Below, one piece after another: positions 33,967-42,429 of a stretch of 56,477 nucleotides of DNA (the stretch's first letter is position 1; the number at the start of each line of letters is the position of its first letter). The stretch comes from RGIG3102 sp964525015 (GTDB lineage: Bacteria > Bacillota > Clostridia > Oscillospirales > Ruminococcaceae). The notes under the pieces are model-generated. The model saw only the letters and a program-made list of their open reading frames with translations. It had not been told where the DNA came from and did no database searches. Where the stretch lies: assembly GCA_964525015.1 (NCBI GenBank), contig CAZGFY010000011.1, positions 1 to 56,477 of the forward strand. The letters are read 5' to 3'. Position numbers and translations under genes: made by a program.

Positions 33967-35307
33967 TTAGTTAAAATTAATATCATTTACTGATGGCATA
34001 TTTTCGATATATTGGCTTTCAATTGCAGGCACATAATATGCTCCGTAAGTGTTAAGGCCGTTTTCTTTTTTATATTCTGGAAGTTCTACATAGAATTTGT
34101 AGTATGGGATATGAACTTTGCTAGAATTTGTGTTTTGATAAACAAGCTCTACATCTTTAATGTATTTGCTTTCAACCTCTTCCTTAGACACAGTTGATAT
34201 ATAGTATCCATCTTTTAAAAGAGTTTCTGCTTCGCTAGGGGAAATAATAGGATACATCCCCATAATATTTGATAAATCCTTATAATCTTTATTGATTATA
34301 TCAACTTGTGAGTTGTTATAAATTTCAAACCTTACCTGATTAAAGGAATAATTTAAAATAGAATTTACAATATCATCGCTAGTATCAAAAAATGAAAGTG
34401 AAAAGCTTTGCTGGGCATATATATTATAATCACCATAATGTATATTAGCAGTAGGATTTTGCATATCTAATATATTTGAATAATTTTCTAGGATATTATT
34501 TATATTATTATAATAAAAATCATAAGGAAGTCTTTTTTCTATGGTTTCACCATCGATAGTTATATATTCATATAGTGATTCATCGTCTTTAGCGTTTTTA
34601 AATTGAATTTGTATAAACTCATCCCAAGAAACCATCACATAATAGTTTTCATCTTCTATATAGAAATATCTTATATCAAAATACCCTTTAGGATATATAG
34701 AGACTCTATTATCTTCTAAATAAATTATTTCATATTCATCTGAAAGGCTTTCTATATAAGAAGAATCAATATCATCAAGGCTTTGTGAAAGATAATCTAT
34801 TGTTTTCTGTTTATCCTCTTCACTAAGTGTGTCATTTTTGATTTCTAAATTTTCTATATCCATCCCTAAAATAGTTGCAGTTTCTATTAATTTTTTCTGC
34901 ATTAAATCGTAATTTGGATTTTCGATAATTTCTAATTGATTTTTATAGTTTGGATTTTCGATAACTGGCAAATGAGTTATTTCTAAATCTTCATTCCACG
35001 GATTAGAGTTAGTAAGCTCAGAAATATCATAAGCCATATATCCCTCAAAGCCCATTCCAGAAGAAATTTCGGTATTTAGAGTTATCATTGGTAAATTCGA
35101 ATCTTTTTCAGATTGCTCAATTGGGGATACATCGTTAGATAAAAACTCTATATTATAAAAATACGCACAGCTAATAAAAATTAAAAAACTCGCAGCGTAT
35201 ACTAAATATTTAAAATAGATATTTTTTTGTTTAGTAGTGTTTTGGGCACTGATAATAAATTCATCAGAAATATCGGTTAATTTTTCAAATAATTCTTTGC
35301 CGTTCAT
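33967..35307 (-). CDS. Membrane-anchored protein paired with a sigma factor, probable anti-sigma
   Basis: The 446-residue product has a short cytosolic N-terminus (MNGKELFEKLTDISDEF...), one membrane segment (about residues 33-50, FKYLVYAASFLIFISCAYFY), and a 390-residue extracytoplasmic region. That region is acidic and rich in Tyr, Asn and Ser, with two tandem 'ENPNY' phrases near residue 115. The first codons overlap the end of the upstream sigma factor gene (ATGA), the arrangement typical of sigma/anti-sigma pairs. No characterised sensor domain is recognisable. The role as anti-sigma is inferred from topology and coupling. Confidence 0.6.
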   Translation of the reverse strand: MNGKELFEKLTDISDEFIISAQNTTKQKNIYFKYLVYAASFLIFISCAYFYNIEFLSNDVSPIEQSEKDSNLPMITLNTEISSGMGFEGYMAYDISELTNSNPWNEDLEITHLPVIENPNYKNQLEIIENPNYDLMQKKLIETATILGMDIENLEIKNDTLSEEDKQKTIDYLSQSLDDIDSSYIESLSDEYEIIYLEDNRVSIYPKGYFDIRYFYIEDENYYVMVSWDEFIQIQFKNAKDDESLYEYITIDGETIEKRLPYDFYYNNINNILENYSNILDMQNPTANIHYGDYNIYAQQSFSLSFFDTSDDIVNSILNYSFNQVRFEIYNNSQVDIINKDYKDLSNIMGMYPIISPSEAETLLKDGYYISTVSKEEVESKYIKDVELVYQNTNSSKVHIPYYKFYVELPEYKKENGLNTYGAYYVPAIESQYIENMPSVNDINFN

Positions 35308-35864
35308 AAAATAACCCCCTTATCTTCAAAAAAGTTTCTCATTTTATTTCGTGTTCTAAAAAGGCTTGATTTTATTTTACTATCACTAACTCTATATTTT
35401 TTTGAAATATCTTTAATAGAATAAGAAAACCAATACCTTAAAATAAATATATTTCTATCATCTTCTTTTAAAAGATTTAAAAATTCATTTATGTGTTTTG
35501 TTAGATTGCTTTCTTCTAAAACTAGATAATCATCACTCGGGGATGGTATACATTCTTCAAGCTCTTTTGTTAATTCTTGAATATGTGAAATTCTTTTCTT
35601 AGCATGATTTTTGTTATATAGATTTATCGATGTATTGCGGATGATTTTCGCTAAAAAAGAGAATAGATAGCTTTTAGGGGATTTTGGGGGAATACTATTC
35701 CACGCATTTAAATAAGTATCGTTTTCACATTCATTTACATCTTCTTCATTAAAAAGGATATTATAGGATATTCTTTTTAATTTTGAGCCGTATTTTATTT
35801 GAGTTTCTTTAATTGCCGTTTGGTTTCTTTCTAAAAATAAATCAACTATTTTATCATCATTCAT
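35304..35864 (-). CDS. Sigma-70 family RNA polymerase sigma factor (ECF-like)
   Basis: The 186-residue protein has region 2 at about residues 20-90, with NECENDTYLNAWNSIPP and SFLAKIIRNTSINLYNK. Region 4 lies near the C-terminus, with the recognition helix in YRVSDSKIKSSLFRTRNK. There is no region 1 or 3, as in extracytoplasmic function sigma factors. Four bases overlap the following membrane protein gene. AAAGGAATG precedes the ATG. The likely role is activation of genes in response to an extracellular signal relayed by the coupled membrane protein; the regulon cannot be read here. Confidence 0.85.
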   Translation of the reverse strand: MNDDKIVDLFLERNQTAIKETQIKYGSKLKRISYNILFNEEDVNECENDTYLNAWNSIPPKSPKSYLFSFLAKIIRNTSINLYNKNHAKKRISHIQELTKELEECIPSPSDDYLVLEESNLTKHINEFLNLLKEDDRNIFILRYWFSYSIKDISKKYRVSDSKIKSSLFRTRNKMRNFFEDKGVIL

Positions 35865-36005
35865 ATTAAATCATTCCTTTATCACTGGATTATTTTTATC
35901 TTTCACTATATATAACAATATTTTTATTGAATTGGTTGCATAATTTATAAAATTAGTTTATCAAATTTCACCAACAATGTAAAGCTGAACTACTATACAA
36001 ATAAT

Positions 36006-36031
36006 AAAGGATGTGAAAAGTCACATCCTTT
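36006..36031 (-). terminator. Terminator of the EAL-protein gene
   Basis: An 11-bp perfect stem AAAGGATGTGA/TCACATCCTTT with AAAG loop, and T-rich sequence after it on the minus strand, lies 14 bases past the stop of the leftward EAL gene. Confidence 0.85.
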
Positions 36032-36044
36032 TAAATATATTGTT

Positions 36045-37517
36045 TTAAATTTGATTTTCAAGATATTTTTCTTCAAACTCTCTTATAGGCATAGGTTTTG
36101 CAAAGAAATATCCTTGGGCAATGTCGCAGTTAATACTTTTTAAAAATTCTGCTTGCTCTTTATCTTCAACCCCTTCAGCAACGATTGTTGCATTAAGACT
36201 GCTAACTAAATTTACAACACCTTGTATAACTAATTTACTTCTAGCTTGGTTGCTAGTGTTATCAAGAAAGCTTTTATCCAGCTTTACAATACCAGGCTTT
36301 ACGCTCTTAATAAGCCCTAAAGAAGAATATCCAGCTCCAAAATCATCAACTGCAACAGCAATATTATTATTTTCAAAATCATCTAAAATTTTAGGTAGTA
36401 GATGGTCTTCGTTATCTAAAATAGCAGTTTCAGTGAGTTCAACTTCTATTAAATTATGTGGAATATTGTATTTCTTTAAAACGTCAATGATTTCAAAGGC
36501 AAGGTTTGGATTATTTAGATGCAATCTTGAAAAATTAATAGAAATAGGATAGGTTTTGTATCCTGCATCAATCCATAATCGCAAAGTTTTGCAAACTGTT
36601 TCGAGAATAAAAAAATCAAGCTTTAGGATAAATCCATTTGACTCAAAAACAGGTATAAAATCATTTGGATAAATAACAGAGCTATCAGTGTCAATCCATC
36701 GAACTAACGCTTCAGCACCAGATAATTCATTATTTTGAAGGCTGAATTTAGGCTGTAAGTATGCTTTAAATTCTCCATTAGTTAGAGATTTTTGCATTTT
36801 GTTCGTAATAGATGTTTTAGCGAGTAGTTGTTTTTTTAGATTTTCATCATAATCATTGATTTTAGTTTTTGAATTTGAGCGAGAATTTTTATGAGCAATA
36901 ACAACTTTGTTAACTATATCATTAACATTGGTTTCGCCAGTTGGTATACAGTATCTGCCGTATCTAAAAGCGAGTAGGTGGTTTTCAATTTCAGGAACAG
37001 ACTCTTTAAAAAAACGTTCATAGTGTTCGGTTAAAGATTCTAAGTTCATTAAAAAATCTCTAGTGCCAAACATTAAAAATTCATCAACCCCAACTCTAGC
37101 TAGAAAAAATGGCTTTAGCGTAACAGAGTCGGCTGTTTTTGCAAAAGCTTTCAAAACCTTGTTTCCGATTTCAAAATCAAAAATTTCATTAATCACCTTA
37201 AAGTTTTCTATATCAACTTTTACTATGGCAAATTCTGAGTTTTGGTTTGATTTTAAAATTGCAAAAGCATCTTTTTTAAATTTAACTAGATTTGGTAAGC
37301 CTGTAAGTTCATCATAGTAAGCTGTTTTTTCGATTTCTTTTATATGATTATTTCTTATATAATATAAATATCCAACTAATAATAATATAAATAAAAAAAT
37401 AATGTGATCAAAGATAGTTAACCTTGATGTTTGAAATTGAAATAAATATGTTATAAATAATGAAAGAAAAACCATAAACGTTGTTAAATCTTGTATACGT
37501 TTTAAATTAAATTTCAA
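36045..37517 (-). CDS. Membrane GGDEF/EAL protein, probable cyclic-di-GMP phosphodiesterase
   Basis: The 490-residue protein begins with two membrane helices (about residues 12-28 and 36-53). A GGDEF domain follows (about 65-225), whose signature is degenerate, RVGVDEF at residues 141-147. The EAL domain (about 235-485) keeps the residues needed for catalysis: EALVRW, the Asn in NFSRLH, ELTE, VDDFGAGYSS, Lys in VKLDKS, AEGVED and QGYFF. It should therefore hydrolyse cyclic-di-GMP, with the GGDEF part perhaps acting as a GTP sensor. It is a single-gene unit, divergent from birA. Confidence 0.9.
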   Translation of the reverse strand: MKFNLKRIQDLTTFMVFLSLFITYLFQFQTSRLTIFDHIIFLFILLLVGYLYYIRNNHIKEIEKTAYYDELTGLPNLVKFKKDAFAILKSNQNSEFAIVKVDIENFKVINEIFDFEIGNKVLKAFAKTADSVTLKPFFLARVGVDEFLMFGTRDFLMNLESLTEHYERFFKESVPEIENHLLAFRYGRYCIPTGETNVNDIVNKVVIAHKNSRSNSKTKINDYDENLKKQLLAKTSITNKMQKSLTNGEFKAYLQPKFSLQNNELSGAEALVRWIDTDSSVIYPNDFIPVFESNGFILKLDFFILETVCKTLRLWIDAGYKTYPISINFSRLHLNNPNLAFEIIDVLKKYNIPHNLIEVELTETAILDNEDHLLPKILDDFENNNIAVAVDDFGAGYSSLGLIKSVKPGIVKLDKSFLDNTSNQARSKLVIQGVVNLVSSLNATIVAEGVEDKEQAEFLKSINCDIAQGYFFAKPMPIREFEEKYLENQI

Positions 37518-37682
37518 GAGATATTTCCCCCTTTAGAAAAATGTATGTTATATATCAAACAAAATGGAACATTTTGGCATATTGCGCATAAACATTATAT
37601 CACCTTTATCGAAATATTAAAATAGATAATTTATGCCAATTTAATGAACAAATTAATAATGTCACCCTATTAAAAGTAATGG

Positions 37683-37711
37683 TTGACAATTGCTTTTTTT
37701 TATGGTAGTAT
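37683..37711 (+). promoter_or_regulatory. Sigma-A promoter of birA-bioY
   Basis: TTGACA and TAGTAT are separated by 17 bases, about 30 bases before the birA ATG. A poly-T tract fills the spacer. No clear BirA operator repeat is seen. Confidence 0.6.
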
Positions 37712-37741
37712 GGTTTTAAATTATAACATTTAAGGAGAATT

Positions 37742-38713
37742 ATGACTACAAAAGATAAAATTTTAAAGATACTGTTAAATAATTCAAATAAATATATTTC
37801 AGGGCAAGAGTTAGCATTAGAATTAAATTTAACAAGAAATTCAATTTGGAAAGCAATTGAAGGATTAAAAACAGATGGACATGATATTCTTGCAACAAGA
37901 AATAAAGGGTATAAAATCCAGACAAAAGGGGATATAGTTTCTAAAATAGGAATTGAAAACTATATTATCAACAAAAATTTTTTTGATATAGAGGTTTTTG
38001 ATGAAATAGATTCAACGAATACTTTATTAAAAAAGTATGCAAGCGAGGGAGTTTGTGAGGGCAAAGCTGTTGTATCAAAATATCAAAGTGCTGGTAGGGG
38101 TAGATTTCAAAGAAGCTTTTACTCTCCAAATGACACAGGAATTTATTTTAGCTTATTACTGCGTCCTAAATTAGATAGCGATAAAATTAGCTTAATTACT
38201 ACTATTGCAGCTATTGCAGTTTCAAATGCAATTGAAAAAGTGTTCAGTAAAAATGCAACTATCAAATGGGTTAATGATGTTTTTATAAAAGATAAAAAAG
38301 TTTGTGGTATATTAACAGAGGCAAACTTTTCGTTGGAAAATTCTCAAATTGATAGCATAATAGTTGGCATTGGAATTAATATTTATAAGCCAAAAGGCGA
38401 TTTTCCAAATGAAATAAGAGAAACAGCTGGATATATTTTAGAAAATCAAATTGAAAATGCAAGAAATAAAATAGTAGCACACACACTAAATGAATTTTTA
38501 GAAATCTTTAATGAGTTTGATAAAGAAAAAATATCAAAAGAATATAAAGATAGAAGCTTTATTATAGGAAAAGAAGTTTATTTATTAAAGCAAAATGAAA
38601 AGATAAAAGTTTTAGTTCTTGATATTAATAAGGAAAATCAATTAGTTATTAAACATGATGATGGAGCTATTGAAAATTTGAATTCAGGTGAAATAAGTAT
38701 AAAACTAAATTAG
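37742..38713 (+). CDS. birA: Biotin-protein ligase / biotin operon repressor BirA
   Basis: BirA attaches biotin to carboxylase carrier domains and, in the bifunctional form, represses biotin genes. The 323-residue protein has an N-terminal winged helix (residues 1-65, with SGQELALELNLTRNSIWKAI), then the catalytic core. STNTLLKKY, the biotinyl-5'-AMP loop SAGRGRFQR near residue 118, and KWVNDVF near residue 178 are all present, with a C-terminal SH3-like domain. AAGGAG lies before the ATG. bioY follows after 17 bases, consistent with uptake and use of biotin. No biotin biosynthesis genes are in the window. Confidence 0.96.
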   Translation: MTTKDKILKILLNNSNKYISGQELALELNLTRNSIWKAIEGLKTDGHDILATRNKGYKIQTKGDIVSKIGIENYIINKNFFDIEVFDEIDSTNTLLKKYASEGVCEGKAVVSKYQSAGRGRFQRSFYSPNDTGIYFSLLLRPKLDSDKISLITTIAAIAVSNAIEKVFSKNATIKWVNDVFIKDKKVCGILTEANFSLENSQIDSIIVGIGINIYKPKGDFPNEIRETAGYILENQIENARNKIVAHTLNEFLEIFNEFDKEKISKEYKDRSFIIGKEVYLLKQNEKIKVLVLDINKENQLVIKHDDGAIENLNSGEISIKLN

Positions 38714-38730
38714 AAAGATGTAATTATAAA

Positions 38731-39276
38731 ATGAAAACTAAATTAAGATTAAATACAAAAGATTTAACAAGAATAGCATTATTTTCAGCTCTTATGGTGA
38801 TTTGCTCTTGGATAAGTTTACCATTTACAATCCCGTTTACTATGCAAACATTTGCAATATTTCTAGCGCTGCTAATTCTTGGTGCAAAAAAAGGAACAAT
38901 TAGCATTATAGTTTATATTTCTCTTGGGGTGATAGGACTTCCTGTTTTTGCTGGATTTAGCAGCGGATTTTCTGCAATTCTTGGAATAACTGGTGGATTT
39001 ATATGGGGGTTTATATTACAAGGAGCAAGCTACATATTTTTAGAAAAAATATCTAAAAATAATCAATTAATTAATATTATAAGTTTAGTTTTAGGATTAT
39101 TCATTTGTTATTTATCAGGAGTTATTTGGTTTGCAAATATTTATTCATCTTCTGCTACAATTAATGATTACATTTATGCATTCTCAGTATGCGTATTTCC
39201 ATATATAATTCCAGACTTATTAAAGCTTGCATTAGCAATGGTGGTTGCAAACGTTGTAAAGCCAATTATACAATAA
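38731..39276 (+). CDS. bioY: Biotin transporter substrate-binding subunit BioY
   Basis: The 181-residue protein has six hydrophobic segments and the BioY phrases ISLGVIGLPVFAGFSSGF near residue 65 and GITGGFIWGF near residue 85. It is the S-component of an energy-coupling factor transporter; the shared EcfA/EcfT module is not nearby, so it may use a common module or act alone. GAAAGATG lies before the ATG. It is co-transcribed with birA and followed by a strong terminator. Confidence 0.93.
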   Translation: MKTKLRLNTKDLTRIALFSALMVICSWISLPFTIPFTMQTFAIFLALLILGAKKGTISIIVYISLGVIGLPVFAGFSSGFSAILGITGGFIWGFILQGASYIFLEKISKNNQLINIISLVLGLFICYLSGVIWFANIYSSSATINDYIYAFSVCVFPYIIPDLLKLALAMVVANVVKPIIQ

Positions 39277-39280
39277 AATT

Positions 39281-39308
39281 AAATCTAGCTTGTAAGAAAG
39301 CTAGATTT
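39281..39308 (+). terminator. Terminator after bioY
   Basis: AAATCTAGCTT pairs with AAGCTAGATTT around a 6-base loop, followed by TTT. Confidence 0.85.
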
Positions 39309-39379
39309 TTTACTGGAAAAAAATATCTACTTGTGATAAAATTAAATTCAATCTGAGTAAAAGGAAGGACTGATATTAA

Positions 39380-40651
39380 ATGAAAAAATATACATTTAAA
39401 TATGCAAAAGAAACAGTTGATATAGAACTCAATGAAAATCAAGTTATAAGAGAACTAATTGGAAAAGAAATTCCACCAATAACAGATATTAAAAAAAGTG
39501 TTTACGATTCTTTGGATAATCCAATCGAACACATTCCGTTTTCAAAGTGGATTTTAAAGGGAGATAAAGTTTGCATAGTTGTTTCAGATATGTCAAGATT
39601 TTGGATGCGTCAGGATTTAATTATTCCACATGTAGTGAGCTATTTAAATGAAGTTTGCCAAATTGAATATAAAGATATGATTATCCTAATTGCCAATGGA
39701 ACTCATGAAGGTGGAGATGAAAATGAACTTCGCACATTAGTAACTGACGATGTATTTGAAAAAATTAAGGTTATAAACCATGACTGCAAAGCAAATGATT
39801 TATATTATATAGGGACTACCAAAAGAGGTACAGTTGTTAAAATAAATAAAGAGGCTGCAATAAGGAAAACTATTTGTATAGGGGCTGCTACACATCATGT
39901 TATGGCTGGATTTGGAGGAGGAAGAAAAAGCATACTTCCTGGAATTGCCTCATTAGAAGCTATTAATCAAAATCATTCACATTCGCTAGACCCACTAGAG
40001 AAAAAATCAAATCCACTAATCGGAAATGCAGTTTTATTAGATAATCCTCTGAATGAAGATATGCTTGAAGCGGCTGGAATGGTTAAAGATTTATATATAT
40101 TAAATGCAGTTATGAATGCAGATATGAAGCTTGCTTATTTGTTTTCGGGGCATTATGAAAAATCTTGGCTCAAAGCTTGCAAGGCAGCCCAAGATTGCTA
40201 TGAGGTGCCGATAACTGAACTTGCCGATGTGGTGATAACTTCTTGTGGTGGATTTCCAAAAGATATGTCTTTATATCAAGGAAGTAAAACGATAGACAAC
40301 GTTGAGACAGGGCTAAAACTAGGTGGCACAATGGTTGTTTTAATGGAGTGTATTGAAGGCGGTGGGCCGAGTGAGTATTTTGACTGGTTAAAACCATTAA
40401 AAGAAGAAGTGCTCGATGAAACTTTAAGAGCAAATTTTACAATACCTGGATATGTTTTTTATTTAAATTGCGAGCAGGCTCAAAGATATAACATTGTGTT
40501 GCTTTCAAAATTGAATAAAGAAGATGCAAAAACAATGGGAATTAATGTATATAGTGATATAAACACACTTTTAGAAAATATAGATTTAAAAGATAAATCT
40601 ATATATGTTATTAAAAATGGAAGTACAGTTATTCCAAGAATACAAAAGTAG
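39380..40651 (+). CDS. LarA family protein (nickel-pincer racemase superfamily)
   Basis: The 423-residue protein belongs to the DUF2088/LarA family. Features include SDMSRFWMRQ near residue 70 (the region that binds substrate in lactate racemase), the ANGTHEGG motif near residue 108 with a conserved His, HHVMAGFGGGRKSILPGIAS near residue 172, and the phrase TSCGGFPKDMSLYQ near residue 285. LarA racemizes lactate with a nickel-pincer nucleotide made by LarB, LarC and LarE, none of which is in this window. The homologue may act on another 2-hydroxy acid. AAGGAAGG precedes the ATG. It forms its own unit. Confidence 0.88.
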   Translation: MKKYTFKYAKETVDIELNENQVIRELIGKEIPPITDIKKSVYDSLDNPIEHIPFSKWILKGDKVCIVVSDMSRFWMRQDLIIPHVVSYLNEVCQIEYKDMIILIANGTHEGGDENELRTLVTDDVFEKIKVINHDCKANDLYYIGTTKRGTVVKINKEAAIRKTICIGAATHHVMAGFGGGRKSILPGIASLEAINQNHSHSLDPLEKKSNPLIGNAVLLDNPLNEDMLEAAGMVKDLYILNAVMNADMKLAYLFSGHYEKSWLKACKAAQDCYEVPITELADVVITSCGGFPKDMSLYQGSKTIDNVETGLKLGGTMVVLMECIEGGGPSEYFDWLKPLKEEVLDETLRANFTIPGYVFYLNCEQAQRYNIVLLSKLNKEDAKTMGINVYSDINTLLENIDLKDKSIYVIKNGSTVIPRIQK

Positions 40652-40734
40652 AAAACAATTTGCACAAACTGATTTTAGAATATGCAAAAATTTTATGTAT
40701 TTTTTACAAAGTTTAGTGAATTTATAAAAAAGTG

Positions 40735-40763
40735 TTTACAATACGCAAAAGTCAATGTATAAT
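40735..40763 (+). promoter_or_regulatory. Sigma-A promoter of the amino acid ABC operon
   Basis: TTTACA and TATAAT are separated by 17 bases, about 42 bases before the substrate-binding protein gene, whose ribosome binding site is AAGGAGA. Confidence 0.65.
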
Positions 40764-40804
40764 TATGCACATAGAACGAAACAAATTACAAGGAGATAAA
40801 TAAA

Positions 40805-41644
40805 ATGAAAAAACTATTAGCATTTATTTTAGCTTCAGCATTAGCACTATCACTAGTGGCCTGCTCAAGCGAAGAAGAAACAACTACAACAGAAGGCGAA
40901 GAAACAACTATAACGGAAACAACAATTGTTGATGAAATTAAAGAAGCTGGTAAATTAGTTATCGGTACAGAGGCTCAATATCCACCTTTTGAATTTAAAG
41001 ATGCCGATGCAAACTTTGTTGGTATTGATATATGGCTGGCAGAGCAAATCGCTCTAGAATTAGGCGTCGAACTTGAAATTGTTGATATGAGCTTTGATGG
41101 AATTATTCCAGCAGTTCAATCTTCACAAGTTGATATTGGTATTGCTGCTTTCACAGTTTCAGCTGAACGTGCAGAAGTTATTGATTTTACAGATATCTAT
41201 CAGCACAACCCACAATCTTTAGTTGTTCATATTGATAATGTTGACACTTACACAACAGCAGAGTCAGTTGAAGGATTAAAAATTGGTGCTCAAAAAGGAA
41301 CTATTCAATCTCAGCTAACTCTTTCAAACTTTCCAAATTCAGAATTATTTGAACTTGCAAAATATCCAGAACTAGCTTTAGAAGTTCAAAATCAAAATAT
41401 TGCTGGTATGGTTGTTGATACAGAAGTTGCGCTATCATTCGTTGAAGAAAATAGTGATTTAGCAGTTTCAAGTTTTGATTTTACAGGTGATGAAGATTTT
41501 GGTAAAGCTTGTGTTGTTAAACAAGGTAATGATGCATTAACAGAAGTTGTTAATGAAGTTATTGCAAAAGTTTTAGCTGACGGTTCTTTTGAAGCAGCTT
41601 ATGAAGAAGCGGTTGCTTTATCAAAAACAGTTGGATTAGACTAA
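40805..41644 (+). CDS. Polar amino acid ABC transporter, substrate-binding lipoprotein
   Basis: The 279-residue lipoprotein has a signal ending at LSLVACSS (lipobox Cys20), then a Thr/Glu-rich linker. The mature domain starts LVIGTEAQYPPFEFKDADAN, typical of family 3 solute-binding proteins for polar amino acids. The signature GIDIWLAEQIALELG and GLKIGAQKGTIQSQL follow. The exact ligand (Gln, Arg, Cys or other) is not readable. AAGGAGA precedes the ATG. A perfect hairpin separates it from the permease gene, which would allow the binding protein to be made in excess. Confidence 0.94.
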   Translation: MKKLLAFILASALALSLVACSSEEETTTTEGEETTITETTIVDEIKEAGKLVIGTEAQYPPFEFKDADANFVGIDIWLAEQIALELGVELEIVDMSFDGIIPAVQSSQVDIGIAAFTVSAERAEVIDFTDIYQHNPQSLVVHIDNVDTYTTAESVEGLKIGAQKGTIQSQLTLSNFPNSELFELAKYPELALEVQNQNIAGMVVDTEVALSFVEENSDLAVSSFDFTGDEDFGKACVVKQGNDALTEVVNEVIAKVLADGSFEAAYEEAVALSKTVGLD

Positions 41645-41655
41645 TTTAATATTTA

Positions 41656-41682
41656 AAAAGAGCAACCATGGTTGCTCTTTTA
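41656..41682 (+). terminator. Intra-operon hairpin (partial terminator)
   Basis: AAAGAGCAACC and GGTTGCTCTTT form a perfect palindrome around AT, with T residues after it. It lies between binding-protein and permease genes. Confidence 0.75.
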
Positions 41683-41715
41683 TGCGTATAATAATATTTT
41701 AAGAAAAGAGAATTT

Positions 41716-42429
41716 ATGGATTTTTTTATTGGTATGTATGAATTTTTCAAAACATGTTTTGAATTATTCTTTAAGTATTCAAACTTCTTTTTAGAAGGTA
41801 TGCAAAGCACTTTAATACTAGCGTCATTTTCGGTGATAGTAGGTACATTCTTTGGTGTTTTTATGGCATTTGCTAGAATGAGCAAGTATAAGCTGCTTAG
41901 CTGGCCAGCAACAGCGTATATTGAATTTATAAGAGGTACTCCACTTTTAATTCAGCTAACTTTTTTATTTTACGGGCTTCCTATGATTGGAATAGAGTTT
42001 CCAGATATTGCATTTATCCCGAATTTTCAAAGGATGACAGCAGGTATAATTGCTATTAGTTTTAATAGCTGTGCTTATGTAGCTGAGATTATAAGAGCGG
42101 GTATACAAGCCGTAGATAAAGGACAAACAGAAGCTGCAAGAGCAATGGGATTTAATAAAAGTAAAACTATGCAGCTTGTAGTACTTCCACAAGCAGTTAA
42201 AAATATTCTGCCAGCTCTAGGTAATGAATTTGTAAGCATTATTAAAGAAACATCTGTTGTATCAGTTATTGGTATTGCAGATTTAACTTTTAGAACAAGT
42301 GATGTTCGCTCTATTACATATATTCAATTAGAGCCATTATTTATTGCCGCTATTTTATATTTTGTTATGACTTTTAGTATGGGAAGATTAGTGAGCTTTT
42401 TTGAGGGGAGAATGAAAACTGATGGATAA
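41716..42429 (+). CDS. Polar amino acid ABC transporter, permease
   Basis: The 237-residue membrane protein is of the HisM/GlnP type, with about five membrane helices. The EAA-loop region for contact with the ATPase is in VDKGQTEAARAMGFNKSKTMQ near residue 140, and FIRGTPLLIQLTFLFYG near residue 75 is a family hallmark. AAGAAAAGAG lies before the ATG. Eight bases overlap the ATPase gene start, so the two are translationally coupled. Confidence 0.95.
   Translation: MDFFIGMYEFFKTCFELFFKYSNFFLEGMQSTLILASFSVIVGTFFGVFMAFARMSKYKLLSWPATAYIEFIRGTPLLIQLTFLFYGLPMIGIEFPDIAFIPNFQRMTAGIIAISFNSCAYVAEIIRAGIQAVDKGQTEAARAMGFNKSKTMQLVVLPQAVKNILPALGNEFVSIIKETSVVSVIGIADLTFRTSDVRSITYIQLEPLFIAAILYFVMTFSMGRLVSFFEGRMKTDG

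Noticed and set aside
37683..37741. BirA operator upstream of birA
   Set aside because: BirA sites are long inverted repeats of the TTGTTAAC type. Only TTGACAA-like promoter sequence is present, with no matching second arm.
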